Positions 38,972-51,590 of a stretch of DNA of 64,000 nucleotides are shown here, one piece after another; position 1 is the first letter of the stretch; each line of letters opens with the position of its first letter. Source of the stretch: Pagrus major. Taxonomy: Eukaryota; Chordata; Actinopteri; Spariformes; Sparidae. Below the pieces are notes generated by a model that did no database searches, had not been told where the DNA came from, and worked only from the letters and a program-made list of their open reading frames with translations. The stretch is taken from contig NC_133216.1 of the NCBI RefSeq assembly GCF_040436345.1, forward strand, positions 16,919,610-16,983,609, written 5' to 3'. A program made the position numbers and the translations under genes.

Positions 38972-40331
38972 AGATGCTAAGAGTAGTTACTAATTTTAAC
39001 CTTTTATATTTGCACCTAAGGGTGTGCCTCTCAATGGTTTTATCCAGTGCACAGTTCTTCTTCTATAGATTTTTATAATGAATGAAAATGTTTACACTAG
39101 TGAAACCAATCTTACCTTCATGGGGACGTTGCCCTATTGATTTTTATACTAGAAAGTACTAAACTAATAATCAAACACTGTCTATATGGAGGCTAAGAAG
39201 AGAATTTTAGATGTTTTTGCACAGTTTGCATCAAAACCTTTAGGTAAGCTAATACAACTCCTGTATGATAGAAATGTTTTGTTTCTGTATGACACTATGA
39301 CACTTAGCGCTGTAACCAGACATGTCAGTCAGTGTGTGTGTAGAGAACATCAGCATTAAACATGAGAACATGTTGTCAAAGATGTTGTTTGAACTGCTTT
39401 AATCTGTGTCTCGTCCTTCCCTCTAGATAAACATGCGTCCTTTCACAATAAAATCTGATATTACATTACGCAGCAGCAGGACTGCCCACTCAGAACCAGA
39501 TTCACTCAGCCACTGACAGATAACTTGTCTTCAGACTTCATCATATGTAATAATTATGCCCCTTTATAACATGTTGGATAAAAAACGTTTTTAAAACCAG
39601 GCATGCTATTGTCACAAGAAAAAATAAGAAGAAGCCAGAGTTACAAACACAGCACCATGAAACATTAGGATGACAGGGAACCAAGGAACACCCAGAAAAA
39701 GCAACTGAAAGAAGGAGTTTGCAACAAAAAAACCTTGACTTATAAAAGAAAATGATGAGGGTTACATTTTATACTCGCACTGTATCGTTTGCATGAATAT
39801 ACAGAGGCTTTTCCTCACTTCACTCAGCTATAGCATGGCTTCAAATATAAGTATTCCAAATTTACATTAAATAAATAAAAAGCTACTGAACTGTACAGTG
39901 AGCTTCAGCAGTAGTTTTTCCCATCCGTCCTCACACTGACACCCAGCTGCTCGTCTTTTCAAGTAACTCTTGGATGGACCCAAACTTAGATGTGAGCTCT
40001 CATCATGGACCTGTTTTAATGTGGCACCAGACGTCGGACATAACAAGCATCAGGAGGTTTAAATTGGCCAAATGTACTCAATAAAAAAAAAAAAAAAAGG
40101 AGTGTAGGGAAGTCAGGGGCTGTAAGTGGCTTCAACTGTTTTAATTTTAGATACATAGTAGACATTGTTTCCTTCTCTGTCCTAGTGACATCTCAGTAAC
40201 AAAGACCAGAACAGAGAAGGAATGTTATTTGGCAGCACTGACAGGGATGAATCCATGATAGTGATGCTCCGGGTGGATGTAACATTCAAAAGGGGTGCCA
40301 CTTGAATTCGGCTTCCAGCTCGCATCTCATT
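38972..40331. other. Convergent 3' ends of psph and nipsnap2
   Basis: The psph 3'UTR enters from the left and the nipsnap2 3'UTR from the right. Only 1.36 kb separates the stop codons. A plus-strand AATAAA at 39447-39452 is the best psph poly(A) signal. I cannot pick the nipsnap2 signal with confidence. An A16-like run lies at 40083-40098. No exon. Confidence 0.6.
39447..39452 (+). promoter_or_regulatory. psph: Likely psph poly(A) signal
   Basis: A canonical AATAAA (in TTTCACAATAAAATCTG), 476 bp after the psph stop codon. Confidence 0.55.
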
Positions 40332-43300
40332 TCACTGCAACGGGGAAGCCTTTGTCGGGATCATAATCCTGGAATCCATATGCTGAATGAGAGGAACTGG
40401 GGAGGAGGTGGAAAAGATTTAGAGCTGATATAGTGTGTCCTCATAGTTTAAAGTCCTTTTGGTATTGATCATACTGAAATGTTCAATATTTTGTTACTCA
40501 AGACAGTCAGTCACACATATTTGTGTTTAGTAAAGGATTATTTTGTTTGCCCACCTGTGTAATACACCACCTCGTCCCAGCCCTCCTGCTGCCAGGCGCC
40601 ATTCCTCGTGTCTTCTCTGGACTGAAGGTCTTTATAAGCTGCAAACAACAAGTCAAACAAGTCGGTGATGTTTTGTTGTTCACTTGTGGCGTGTTGCAAC
40701 TAGAACACTTTGAGGGTGGAGGGTGGATGTTTAACTAGGAAATTTTAATCTCTGATGTTGTCTGTAACGCAGCATACCTTTAGGGGATAACCTCGCAAAC
40801 TTGGTACCAACCCTAAGCCAACAAGCCCCAGAGCAAAGTCAGGTTTAGCAGACTTTGGAGCAGGTTCTGAGAACACTTTTAGCCCTGGGTTAAACAGTGT
40901 GAAAAGCCTGATAGTCATTTGATCAACTGTTGCTTTGAGTCTGTACGATTTCAGAAGATTGTGAAAAATACCATTTAAATTTCCCAGAACTCGAGGCGAC
41001 ACCTTCAAATGGCTTGTCCAAAACTCTTATTGACAACAATATGGAACAAAGAACAGCAACACATTTTAGAAACTAAAGCAGCAAATATTTTGGCATATTT
41101 GGTTTGTTTACTTAATCAATTATTTAAACTGTTTCTTCTGATATACTGTTGGACAACTACAGCACAGCAGCATGAGCTACATAATGACACTGTCCGTGTG
41201 TAATTTTGCATAAAGCTGGTATTTGACCATACCCCAGAGGTGATGAACCATATAGAGGTCACCGATCTGTGAGAAAAACCCTCCCACAGCTTCTCTGTTG
41301 TGCTGGCGGTATCCGATGGCCCTGGCCCTGCACAAAAGAACAACTTCAGTCACAACGCAGGCCAAAAAACACCAAGGACTCATCTGGCATAACAACAAAA
41401 GATACAAAAGATATTTGACCAGTCTTCAAACAAGGACTTCAACATCGTCTTTGAATTTATCCTGGACTGTTTTTAGTTTACACAATTAACTCTGTTTTGT
41501 TAACACAAACTGGATGACACTCATCGTCCATAGCTGCGTTTATCCATTGCAACATCACATCCAACCATAAGATGTGACGTCATTTCTTACTGTATACATG
41601 TTTATGAATCTTAACACTGTCCAAGTCAATGTGAGATTCTTGGGAGTGCAATGTTTTAAATCCATCACGTTTCCCCCAAAGCAAACATTCAAATCATAAT
41701 CAATGTCTGGATTCAGAACTATAGAGCTTCAGTTCTTCATGTTATTTTAACTTGAAGAAGATGTTTAAGCCTCCAGCTTCAACTGCACAAATTGTATTGA
41801 AATTGCTTTCAATTGCTCTGCTGGCGTAATATGAAGGACTACACAGGTTTATTCAAATAAAGCCTGGCCAAAGTTAGGATAAATGCACACATGAGAAAAG
41901 AAAAGGCAGCTTTAGGGGAAAAATGTCCTCGCATGATCTTTTCATCAAAGGTGTTGTTTCCCTGTGGTTATTTAAACCAGGTTTGCTTCATAAGAAGAAG
42001 CAGAAAATCCTGGATGATATTCAAATGTTTAACATTATATTTACATATAAAATCAAGCACATGACGGTCAAAAATTACCACAAATACGTTAACTGGAATA
42101 AGACACAGAAGAATTGACAGTTTAACAACATTTCAGCAACAGTGGAGTCATCTTTTACATCCAACCATCACTGACAGAGTTGCAAAACAACAGAGGCGGC
42201 AAAAGTACACACATTCTTTACTCAAGCAGAAGTACTGATTCAACTTCTCTACTCAAGTAAAAGTAAGACAGTACATGCTCTGAAAAGTACTCAGAGTATA
42301 AAAGTTAAAATGTCCCTCTGAAGGACGTTTCTACCGGCCATTTCTGCTTAAATGCATTAAAACTAAAGTAACAAGCCTATTTTAAAAATATAAGGAGTAG
42401 AAAGTATTAAAAGTATTTGTACTTTGTTACTTCCACCTCTGCAGTGGAGTAATCTTTTATGTCCAAAATCACTGACAAAGTTGCAAAACAAGTTGTGATA
42501 TAACCCAAAAGACAACAAAAAAAACTGGTCAACAAGCACAAAGACCAACACAGCAGCACTTGACTCCAGGAGAAATTTCCCTATGGGGACAATCAGAAAT
42601 CAGAAAAATATGCAAGACTGAGGCGTGTGCAGAAAAGCTCAGGTCTTCCTTTAAATCAATTGCAATCAAGTGTATTGCAAAAAAACTGATAAACCTGTCA
42701 GCTGTCACCTACAGTACGGGATCTTTCCAAGCTCATTTGTAGCGAACATAATATTCCACTCTGAATTTGAATCTTGGTCAGAGAGCATGACAGGTCTTCC
42801 TTTCAGTACTGCTTCAAGATAGTGCCTCTCTGTGGAATAGCTCTTATTAATGACACTGTGATGAGGAAGGTTTCATGTAGTGCAACCAGCCTGTAACTAC
42901 AGTTCAGTGAATCAAATGAATTCAGGCCGCCTTACCAGTAATTACCCCACTCGATCATGGTTCCTGGCTGGAAGAGAGAAAACACAATATTCTTTATTAC
43001 AATAAAACTTTCAGAGCTACAGATTGATATCACACTTTTGTCTTATGTCCAGACCAAACACATTAACAGAAATAAATGGTGAAGACGTAACGCAGGTATT
43101 TGTCATGGTGAAGATAAGCTGCAATAACAACTACACCCGAAAGCTTCTTCAATCATTCTCCAAGGCTTAAGACAACAAATGCCCCGCTGTTTCTACGATG
43201 TAATCTCAGTCTGTGATGAGGGATAATGGCTTGCATTCATCACGTGTCACAGGAAGCTCTGATCCAGAAACAGTTTTTGCTGTCAGATTAGAAAAAGAAC

Positions 43301-46300
43301 GATTTAATCTGCAGGAGCTGGCCTGATGTGTATTGAGCATTATGTAGGACTAATACTGCTTTTGGTAAATCATTGATTAATCCAGGATCCACTGGACTGC
43401 CAATTTGATCTATGAGCCCACAAGGAGAAATGTGGAAATGCTGATTTTTTTAAGCACCACTCTCACCCTGAATACTGAGGACACAGGGTCATTACATGCC
43501 TCACAGTAGTTTTGTGAGGGCGGAGGTAATTTCGAGGTCAGAGACGGAAAGCATGTGACTCAGATCATCAGTTTAAATGAGAAAACGTGAGCTAGGAAAA
43601 GTGAAAGAGAAACGCTGTTTCTTTCTGCAACAACTGCTGAGTATGTGAGACGTGGTTGACTTTTAGCTCCTAGTGGTAAACATGTACAAACATATGAAGT
43701 TGTAAAGTTTCTTCCGTCTAAAAGACCAACATGAATGCAATTTAAGACCTATTTCACATCTAAACTGGCAGAAAAAGTGCAAAGGACAGGAGTCCCAGTA
43801 TTATTTGCAAAGTAAATGGTCTGTTTTCTTTAGTAATTCTCCTGAAGGGAATCCAGAACCATATTAATTGTGATGGCAGGCGTTTGCTCATGGATTTTTT
43901 TATGTGGCTTTACATTGTTCTGACTCTCCATGCAACTTTACACCCCAATTTGAGCGTTTTCTTGCATAAGGTGCAGCAGTCATGTGTTGTTCTCAAACCA
44001 GATCAAAACCAGAACTTGCGCTTACCCATATTATACAAGTAAAGTTAACAGAAATTTAACGTTTTAGTTCAAGAAGTAGCTTCACCTTCGATGAGAGCAG
44101 ATGTCACGTTAACCCACACCACATCGTCTAAAATTCAAATTCAGATTATTTTTAAGACTTTTTAAGGACCTGCAGAAACCCTGTAAAGGGGTATTGTATG
44201 CTGTAGTGTTATCAACAATATTAAAATATTGACACATCTAAATTCTGGGTACTTGAAACGCTTTCAATACTCAGTTTTTGCAGTATCGCATCGATACTCC
44301 AGAACTAGCTGTGTTTTGCTCTCCTCTCCGACAGTGCGTTTGACACATGCACCGCTGTAGTGCGTACATAGTCCTACCCCCTCCAGAAATATATTAATTT
44401 AGATGTTGTTGTTCTTAACACATAGTACACAAGCCTTGTTATATTTATCTTTTCATAAAAATCTAAAATGTTATGCCTTCAATAATGCTGTACAGACTGT
44501 AAAGCCATTTTAGGCATTTGTGATTTTGTGTTATATAAACACGAAGAACTTGACTTAGAAAGAAAGAGCAATTAACTCAATATAAGCTGTAAAACCCATT
44601 TAAGCTGAATAAACATTTGGATTGTTGGTAATAGTGGTGATTATGTTTGGCAGACAGCAGAGGTACAGGCCACGTCAGATGTTACAGGCCCGGCTCACAC
44701 TTTAACCTCACTCAATCACAAACATCTGTGATGATGAGACAAACTCTCTGGTGTGCTACTCACCCTGAGCTGGTAGGACCTGAGCTCGTAGATGTTTGGG
44801 CCCTCTCGGGGTACGGGCTCGTTCCAGAAGCTGAACTCCAGCAGGAGCTGGTTTCTGCGAGACATCAGCATCTTACCCCGCTCCTTCCTGTACGCTGTGA
44901 AGTCCTGCCAATGGACGACGGACATCAATCAATACACTTACGTCGACTGAAAGCTGTTTTCTGTGATTAGAGCATTAAAGTGGGATGATACAAACAAAAT
45001 GTGTCTGAGAGGGGTCTTTACCTGATTCTGCTTGAGCTTGTTCATCACTTCTGTCAGAGCTGGGTATCCACCTCTGTAACGCCACAGATGAACTGAGAAG
45101 AAGGAGAGAAATATATCATAGATGTAAAATCACAACTACAGACAGATCAATAATTTAAAGCAGGATCATAAAAAATATGATTAAAAAATCATTCCTCCTA
45201 TCTCATTTTCATGTTGTGAAAGGGTTGGCCCTGAAATGTGAAAATGTTGTATTTTTCCAATAAATTTAACAAGTGAATCAACTACATCCTGATATTTGAA
45301 GATCACGAGCTGGTAGGACAGCACACAATTCTTTCCTGGATATCTGACTTAATGTTTATGTCTCTTCGTTCAAGTACTGTCAAGTCACTGGTTCAGTTTC
45401 ATGTTGTATTACTGGACAACAATTAAATGAACTATCTGTAGTTGTGGAATGAGGAGAAAAAAACATTGACAGGACACATACATACATGTTTAGTCTGCCA
45501 TAGACAAACTGGATGGCTATCACTGATTATTTTCAAAATAATGGTTTTGTTTTGTTTTTTTAAAGGTTTGGTCTGGTATACTTGCATGAGTGTGGACATG
45601 CTGTATAACAAGCCTGCACACCATAACGGCCTATATGTCACACTGCAGATGTCTGTATGTTCATATTAGTAATCATACCAGCCTGGTCTTGTTCTCCATA
45701 CCAGGTATTCCAGGTGCCCACCAGCTCACAGGGGTAGTACTTATCAGCATGGATGGAGGGCAAAACATCCTCACTGTGATGAATGAGAAACACCAAAATC
45801 AACCAAATAAACCGAAATCACTGGTGGATTTTAAAGCATTCAACGCAAAATTAGCTTTTAAACCAAAAAAGCCAAAATAAGAATCACATGTTTTCCAGTC
45901 ACGTGTCCTCGTTCTAATGTCACAAGTCCCAAATTAGCCCCTAACTACAAGCTGGCCTCCAGTCATCTTAGGTATGAGCAAGGTTGGTGTGCGACGGTCT
46001 GAACTTGTGCCAGGTCGTCAATCACCTCACAGGAATAGACTACTCAGAACAACAGCGTAGTAGGGTGTCCAGGCCTCATACTACTACTTCTGCTTCAGTA
46101 AAAGTTTATAACAATTTGCATGTTTGATAATAAAGTGTAAAAAACACTCACCAGAGTTTGTTGTATGCATCCAGGCACTCTGGCTTGACGTTATGGACTG
46201 AAAAGAGAGAGTCACACTTACAAACAACCTCATCTTACTTCAGGATAAATAGTTTATTATTGATTATGTCTATGGTAAACTCACACTGAATTTTGTACAG

Positions 46301-47107
46301 GTTGCTTTCCTCATTTTTGGTCAGTAGGTTGGAGTGTGCATCTTTCCTGGGATCAACTTTCCTCACAAACAGCGACTTAAACCAGCTGTCCTCTCTGTTT
46401 CTGCTGCTTGATGTTGCAAACCCCCTGCAAACACAGATGAGTCATGATGAACAAATGACCAGCATAAACCTACAGACTTGGCTTCCTCATCACCTGTATG
46501 TGGTGCCTGCTTAGATTTACACTCACATTGATTTATTATCTTTATATGAGGCCACATGCTTCACTGATATAACATTTAATTTCAGGTTTACAGCTGTTGC
46601 ATGCTGGGCCTTACATGTTAGCACGTCCACATGTCAAGTGATCTGATACATCACAATACAGAAGGTCACATTTGTCAGATAGAAGCACTTGCATCAAATT
46701 TTACAATATTGACCTTGAGCATTTGCGGTGCTAAATAACAAAAGATGACAGAAACTTGCATTATTTCCCCTTCACCTGCAAATACACGCAGCTTTAATCG
46801 TAAACACCCCAGAATGAACATTTTAAAAGGTGTAGTTTTCCTGTAAGTTCAGGCTGAAGGCCACTGAGGAGGACTGGCTAGCACTTAACGGGCTAGCTTG
46901 CCACAGCTCATCGTCGCCCCGACAGACACTTCCTGAAATAGATATAAACGAAACACAGCGAACTACAAACACCACAGACACGACAGCTATACGTGCACAC
47001 TGCTGACTGCCCTACCTGGTCCACACGACGAGCTGTCCGGCGGACTGGGCCGTGCTTTTAGCCCGACCCAGGCCACCGCTGACTCTGTGAAGGACTCCAG
47101 TCGCCAT
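40332..47107 (-). CDS. nipsnap2: NIPSNAP2 (GBAS), mitochondrial NIPSNAP-family protein
   Basis: Ten minus-strand exons join in frame: 47107-47016, 46424-46285, 46197-46152, 45773-45679, 45092-45022, 44904-44764, 42967-42936, 41327-41233, 40638-40555 and 40396-40332, giving 286 residues, the same length as human NIPSNAP2. The N terminus is basic, Ser/Thr-rich and lacks acids ([19 protein letters not shown]), as for a mitochondrial presequence. Then come [55 protein letters not shown] and the family ending [14 protein letters not shown]. Two ferredoxin-like NIPSNAP domains are expected. Known role: matrix protein that moves to the outside of damaged mitochondria and recruits autophagy receptors; also linked to oxidative phosphorylation. 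Intron 6 (42968-44763) is the longest, full of repeats. It is convergent with psph. Confidence 0.96.
42140..42491. repeat. hAT-like element bracketed by a 50-bp direct repeat
   Basis: The inner element (about 42191-42441) has ends CAGAGGCGGCAAAAGTAC and, on the minus strand, CAGAGGTGGAAGTAACAAAG, with TACTCAAG-type text inside. It is flanked by two copies of a 50-bp sequence, 42140-42190 and 42442-42491, each starting CAGTGGAGT and ending AGTTGCAAAACAA, with a few differences. The direct repeats are much too long to be a hAT target duplication. The whole lies in nipsnap2 intron 7. Confidence 0.7.
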
Positions 47108-47110
47108 CTT
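47101..47110 (-). promoter_or_regulatory. nipsnap2: YY1-type motif over the nipsnap2 start codon
   Basis: On the minus strand AAGATGGCGA includes the start ATG. It matches the YY1 core (AAnATGGCG) found at the 5' end of many nuclear genes for mitochondrial and ribosomal proteins. Binding is inferred. Confidence 0.5.
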
Positions 47111-47155
47111 CGACTGTGCTACTGCACACAGGGCAACCGCTGTTACCACGTCTGA

Positions 47156-47172
47156 CCACCAGGTGGCAGCGC
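47156..47172 (+). promoter_or_regulatory. CTCF-type motif upstream of nipsnap2
   Basis: CCACCAGGTGGCAGCGC fits the CTCF core very well. It lies about 50 bp upstream of the nipsnap2 start codon, inside its promoter. Its strand is the same as that of the motif at 16452. Confidence 0.62.
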
Positions 47173-48306
47173 TCACTTCTGCACACCAGATCACAGTCAG
47201 CAAAGGAGCAGAGATGAAGAACAGACAGGTATGATGAGGAGTATCAGAGTAATGTAGATATGTGTGTGAGAGAAGGGAAGAAAATAATTAGTTCATACAA
47301 TAAACAAGTTTAAGTAAAGAGAGAAACAAGGATCAAAGGAAGGAAAAAAGGCTTTCCAAAAAGGTGAAGTATGAATTTCTCACAGGCTTTTTTCAGGTAG
47401 AGGGAGAAGGAAGTAGCAGTATCACAGTTGGGAAATACTCTAAAGTCCTCGTTTTTAGGTATTTTCTCCATCTTTCCTTTTCTTTATTGATGTTGCTTGG
47501 CCTTTTATTATTTCCTCTTCTTTGATTGGTTGTTTACCTTGGTTTATATGTCACTATGGTGTTTCACATTCACAAAAAAATAAAATTATATAAAAAAAAA
47601 AATGCCAGCCAGGATAATGTGGCATGTGAAGACGTTATCCAGGTTCCTGATCGCTGTTTGTTGGTGCAGATTCTGCTGCCTGAGATGGTGAGAAATCAAG
47701 AAAAGATCAGAAGCCTGGATACAATTATGAGTGTGTATATTGTCTGGGTGTAAACTCACTCAGTGAGCTTAACATGCAAACTACTACCTCCCTGAAACTA
47801 AATCAGCTAAAAGGAATTCAGTCATCATTTACTTTATTATTAACACCTGTACTTCTTCTGTAACATGATAAAATGCCATCTGTGAAAAAGGGCCCAGACA
47901 TGTGACTCAAGTCATTTGGTCCAAGTCTCAAGCAAGTAATTTTTTCTTGGGCAGGTCAAGTTATAAAACTACAAACAATTAACTTCATAAAAAGGTCATT
48001 TTAATCCTTAAAATGACAAAACAACAACAAAAAAAATGCATAAAACTAAACTGAAAACATACATTGAAAACAGTGATTCAAGTCATCATGTTTCAGGTCA
48101 AGTTTCGTCTATTTTCTGTCAAGTCATAAAAACAGTGACTCAAGTTGACTCCAGTCATTGTCATAATGACAGCAGTCCACGTCTCTGAAATATGCCTGTC
48201 GCCATCATGACAGTACTTGGAATCCACTTCATTACACTTCTAGAAAGTTTTACTTTTTTGACAACAGATGTTTTAAATATTTGGGAAGAGTGGGGAAAAG
48301 GAAAGA

Positions 48307-48334
48307 GAAGAAAAGAAAAGAAAAGAAAAGAAAA
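48307..48334. repeat. (AAAAG)n microsatellite
   Basis: About five tandem AAAAG units in a longer purine-rich run. Confidence 0.85.
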
Positions 48335-50412
48335 AGTGTTTTCAGTAGAGAAACAGGTGCAATTAATAAATACAATCAAAATAATGATGGCTTTGTTTTA
48401 TTTAGGTAAATAAAGCGATGCTAATGAGTCAGCACCTGGAGCAAGAACTCCTAACTGAATCCAGCCTTTGTTAAGGTTATTAATCGCACCTGGGCTTTCC
48501 TGCTATGACACATTGATGTTGTGTCTGTGGTGGAGATAAAGGCTCATTGTTTCCTGTGGTGGATCCCACACACTGTTGCCTCTCAGTGAATGTGTGAAGT
48601 GCATCATAACCAACAGTAAAATTATCCTCAGGTTGCATCCCTTAAAAAAAAAAATGGATGGTCTTTGGTAGACATGGGGGCCCTGGAGATAAAGATGGGC
48701 TCCTATAGACTACATACTGAACTATCTTTGATGCATCTCAGCAGTAGAAATCATTGCAACATTAAAAAGTGGAATATAAGAGACAATGGCAACATATAAA
48801 ACAATAGCAGAACATCACTGAGAAAGAAACGAGAACCATTGATTTGCACCTTGGTGTGCATGGTGGTCAAACTCTTCCCAAAACATGCTACGCTGGTTGA
48901 ACAGGTGGGGGTGCTACAATTCAATCTAAAGTCTATAAACAGTAATTTCAGTGCACCACAAAGATCACTGACCAGTTAATTTAAACAATATGGAGACAAT
49001 CAAACTCAACAATGTGTATGATTTTCACAAACCTGATTATAACAAACAGAAAACAAAATAAAGGTATTTGGCCTCAAATTGCATCCCCAAAAAACCAATG
49101 CATCACTCCCTCCAGTCTTAGACATGCTCAAATGTAGGACCATGGATGCTGATTGGTGAGAGCAGTCCTTCTCTTGTGCATTAAAGATTGTGGATTAAAA
49201 TGCCTTTGCAAAATATTTCACATAATGAAAAGTTACATGTCTCGCAAGGCACCGAACTTTACTTCACAAACTTGCTTCCTGAAACACCAACGTCTCGCAT
49301 ATTGGGTTTGGCAGGTTGCATTTGTGTGATCTTTGAAATAAAGCTCATACAAAAAAACAAAAAGAAAAGACAAGATGCTGATTCTTGCGGGGAAATTAGG
49401 TTCTGATGTGCGTAAATAGAGATACGCTGTAAATAATGATAGAACTGAATTTTTGAAAGGCCTTCAGGAAGAGCACGTCAGAGTTGTACGATCCAGTTGC
49501 TCCTGGATGATCGAGAGGGTGATGGAGTTGCAACCATGGAGGAATTCAGAACCATTTGTGATTGATTTATTATTTGACAGAGTGACTATGAAGCTAACGG
49601 GGACCATATTGCTAAAGCTTACTTGGCTCTAGAAAGTAAAAAAAGAAAGACTGCTTACCACAAGTGGAATTCAGAAACTATGGAGGGATTTGTTTTAAGT
49701 TCAAAGACATGAATCATAAGGGAGTGTTTTCTCTGTGAAACATTTTTGAATAACAAAAGGCAAAATGTAGACATGTCTGGGAATTCAAAGCATGATTAAA
49801 TCCCCTGAAATTTTGCTCTTTCAGTTAGAAAATTTATCAAGGTGGTTGATTTCAGGGAGGAAACGTTTGCTTAATTTTCACATCAGTACATGCTTTCACT
49901 AGCTTAACCAGCGTCCAACATTTTGATAAATTGGACTTACTTCCTATTTCATTTCCCTGTGTATTTAATTAAAATGACACCTCAGCAGCAGCCTTGAACA
50001 ACAATATAAATGTAAGGTCACGCAGTGCTTCTCCCCTCTGGAAATCAGCACAGTACAGTTCCTATAATGTCAGTATTAATCTGAATGGACTGATCTGTAT
50101 TTTTAATGAACGTGGTTGGACGTGGAATACTTTCACAAAGGGCTCATTTTATTATTGGAAGAAGTGAGATCAGCTTTTTACAAAGAACTCCAGTTTCACT
50201 GCTCCAGCTGTACCTTTACTGTACCTCATTACTGGTACAGTAAAATGTATTTTGTTGGGTCTTATCACACCGTTGAGTGAACTTTGATACACTTCGTACC
50301 TGTTTTTTACATCAGATGCAGAAAAATGTCTCCGTTCTTACCCGTGTAGAAACTAAAAGTGTTTGACAGAGTAGAGCCTGTATTTTAAAGAATTCACTGG
50401 CTCAAATCCTCA

Positions 50413-51590
50413 TTTAAGGTTTATTCAATTGTCATTTTACAGAGAAGAGTTGTACAACGATATGTAAGTTGTAGTCCCTTTATGCTATACAGTTAAAACA
50501 TTTTTTTTGTCGAGTGTTGAGTATGAGTTCAGGATTCTCACAGCCTGAGGAAAGAAGCTGCTTCGTAGTCTGGTGGTATAGCCGTGGATACTTGTGTATA
50601 TTTTGCCAGATGGCAGCAGGGTGAACAGACTGTGGCTGGGGTGGGTGTTGTCTTTTAGTATGCCTCGGGCTCTGTGCAGACACTGATATCACTCATGCCT
50701 GTCCTGGGCCGTGCCAACCCAATCACCAGTACTAATGTTAGCTAAGTTTGTCTCTGCAAAACCACAGATTTTTGGCTGTAATAAGGTCACTGCCGTCCCC
50801 TCCACTTCCTGATGTGAAGGAGGCTTACAAGCATTTAATATGAACATAATAAGCCACATTTGCTACACATTTCAACCTTGGAGGTATGTGTGGTTTGCAG
50901 AAAACGTTAACTGCCAACATTATATCCTGCTGACTGGCTTGGCCATTCAAAAACCATGCAGGTTTGTGATATTTCCAGTCAGGATGCTTCCTATTGCTCC
51001 TCTGTAGAAGTTGACAAGAATTGTGCATTGAAACTTAACCTTCTTTAGTTTCCTTAAGAATTAGAGCTTTTTCTGTTCACCTGCTCCACCTCAGCTCCAC
51101 TGATGCAGACAGGGGTGTGTGTCTTTGCCTCCTTTTGTCTAAAACCAACAATCAGCTACTTGGTTTTGCTGACATTGAGAAGTAGATTGTTCTCCGTGCA
51201 CCACTCTGCAAGATTGTTTATTCCCTCCTTATATGAACTCTCATGTTGTTTATAATGCGGCCAATGATGGTGGTGCTGTCCGCATACTTAACAATAGAGC
51301 TCTCCTGATGTCTGGGAATGCAGTCATGTTTGTGCAGTGTGAACAGGAGGGGGCTGAGCGCACAGCCCTGGGGAGCTCCGGTGTTGAGCACTAAAGTAGA
51401 GGAGGTGTGACTGCCAATCCAAAATGTCTGGGGGCTGCTTATGAGGAAGTTCAACATTTGAACAGTTGCAGAGTGTTGTACTCAAGCCCAGAGTGTTAAG
51501 TTTTCCAGTCAGCTTCATGTGTCAGCTTGTGTTGAATGCTTAGTCAAATCCAGAAACAGCATCCTGATGTAGATGTTCAAAAGAGTCATG
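50413..51590 (-). mobile_element. Rex1-like (CR1-group) LINE, 5'-truncated, minus strand
   Basis: Minus-strand translation of 51457-51218 shows a reverse transcriptase core: FWIGSHTSSTLVLNTGAPQG then CALSPLLFTLHKHDCIPRH and IVKYADSTTIIG. The catalytic F/YADD box reads YADS, so the second Asp is lost. Nearer the 3' end (50692-50480) other frames keep the family C-terminal text (HPSHSLFTLLPSGK-type). The 3' tail is at 50413-50480 (TTTATTCAATTGTCATTTTA on plus). Frame changes between these parts show it is a dead copy. A second 3' tail of the family is at 17517-17700. Confidence 0.75.

Noticed and set aside
47218-47230. mrps17 as divergent neighbour of nipsnap2, as in human
   Set aside because: An ATG at about 47215 gives no ribosomal protein text and no S17 exon is found to the right.
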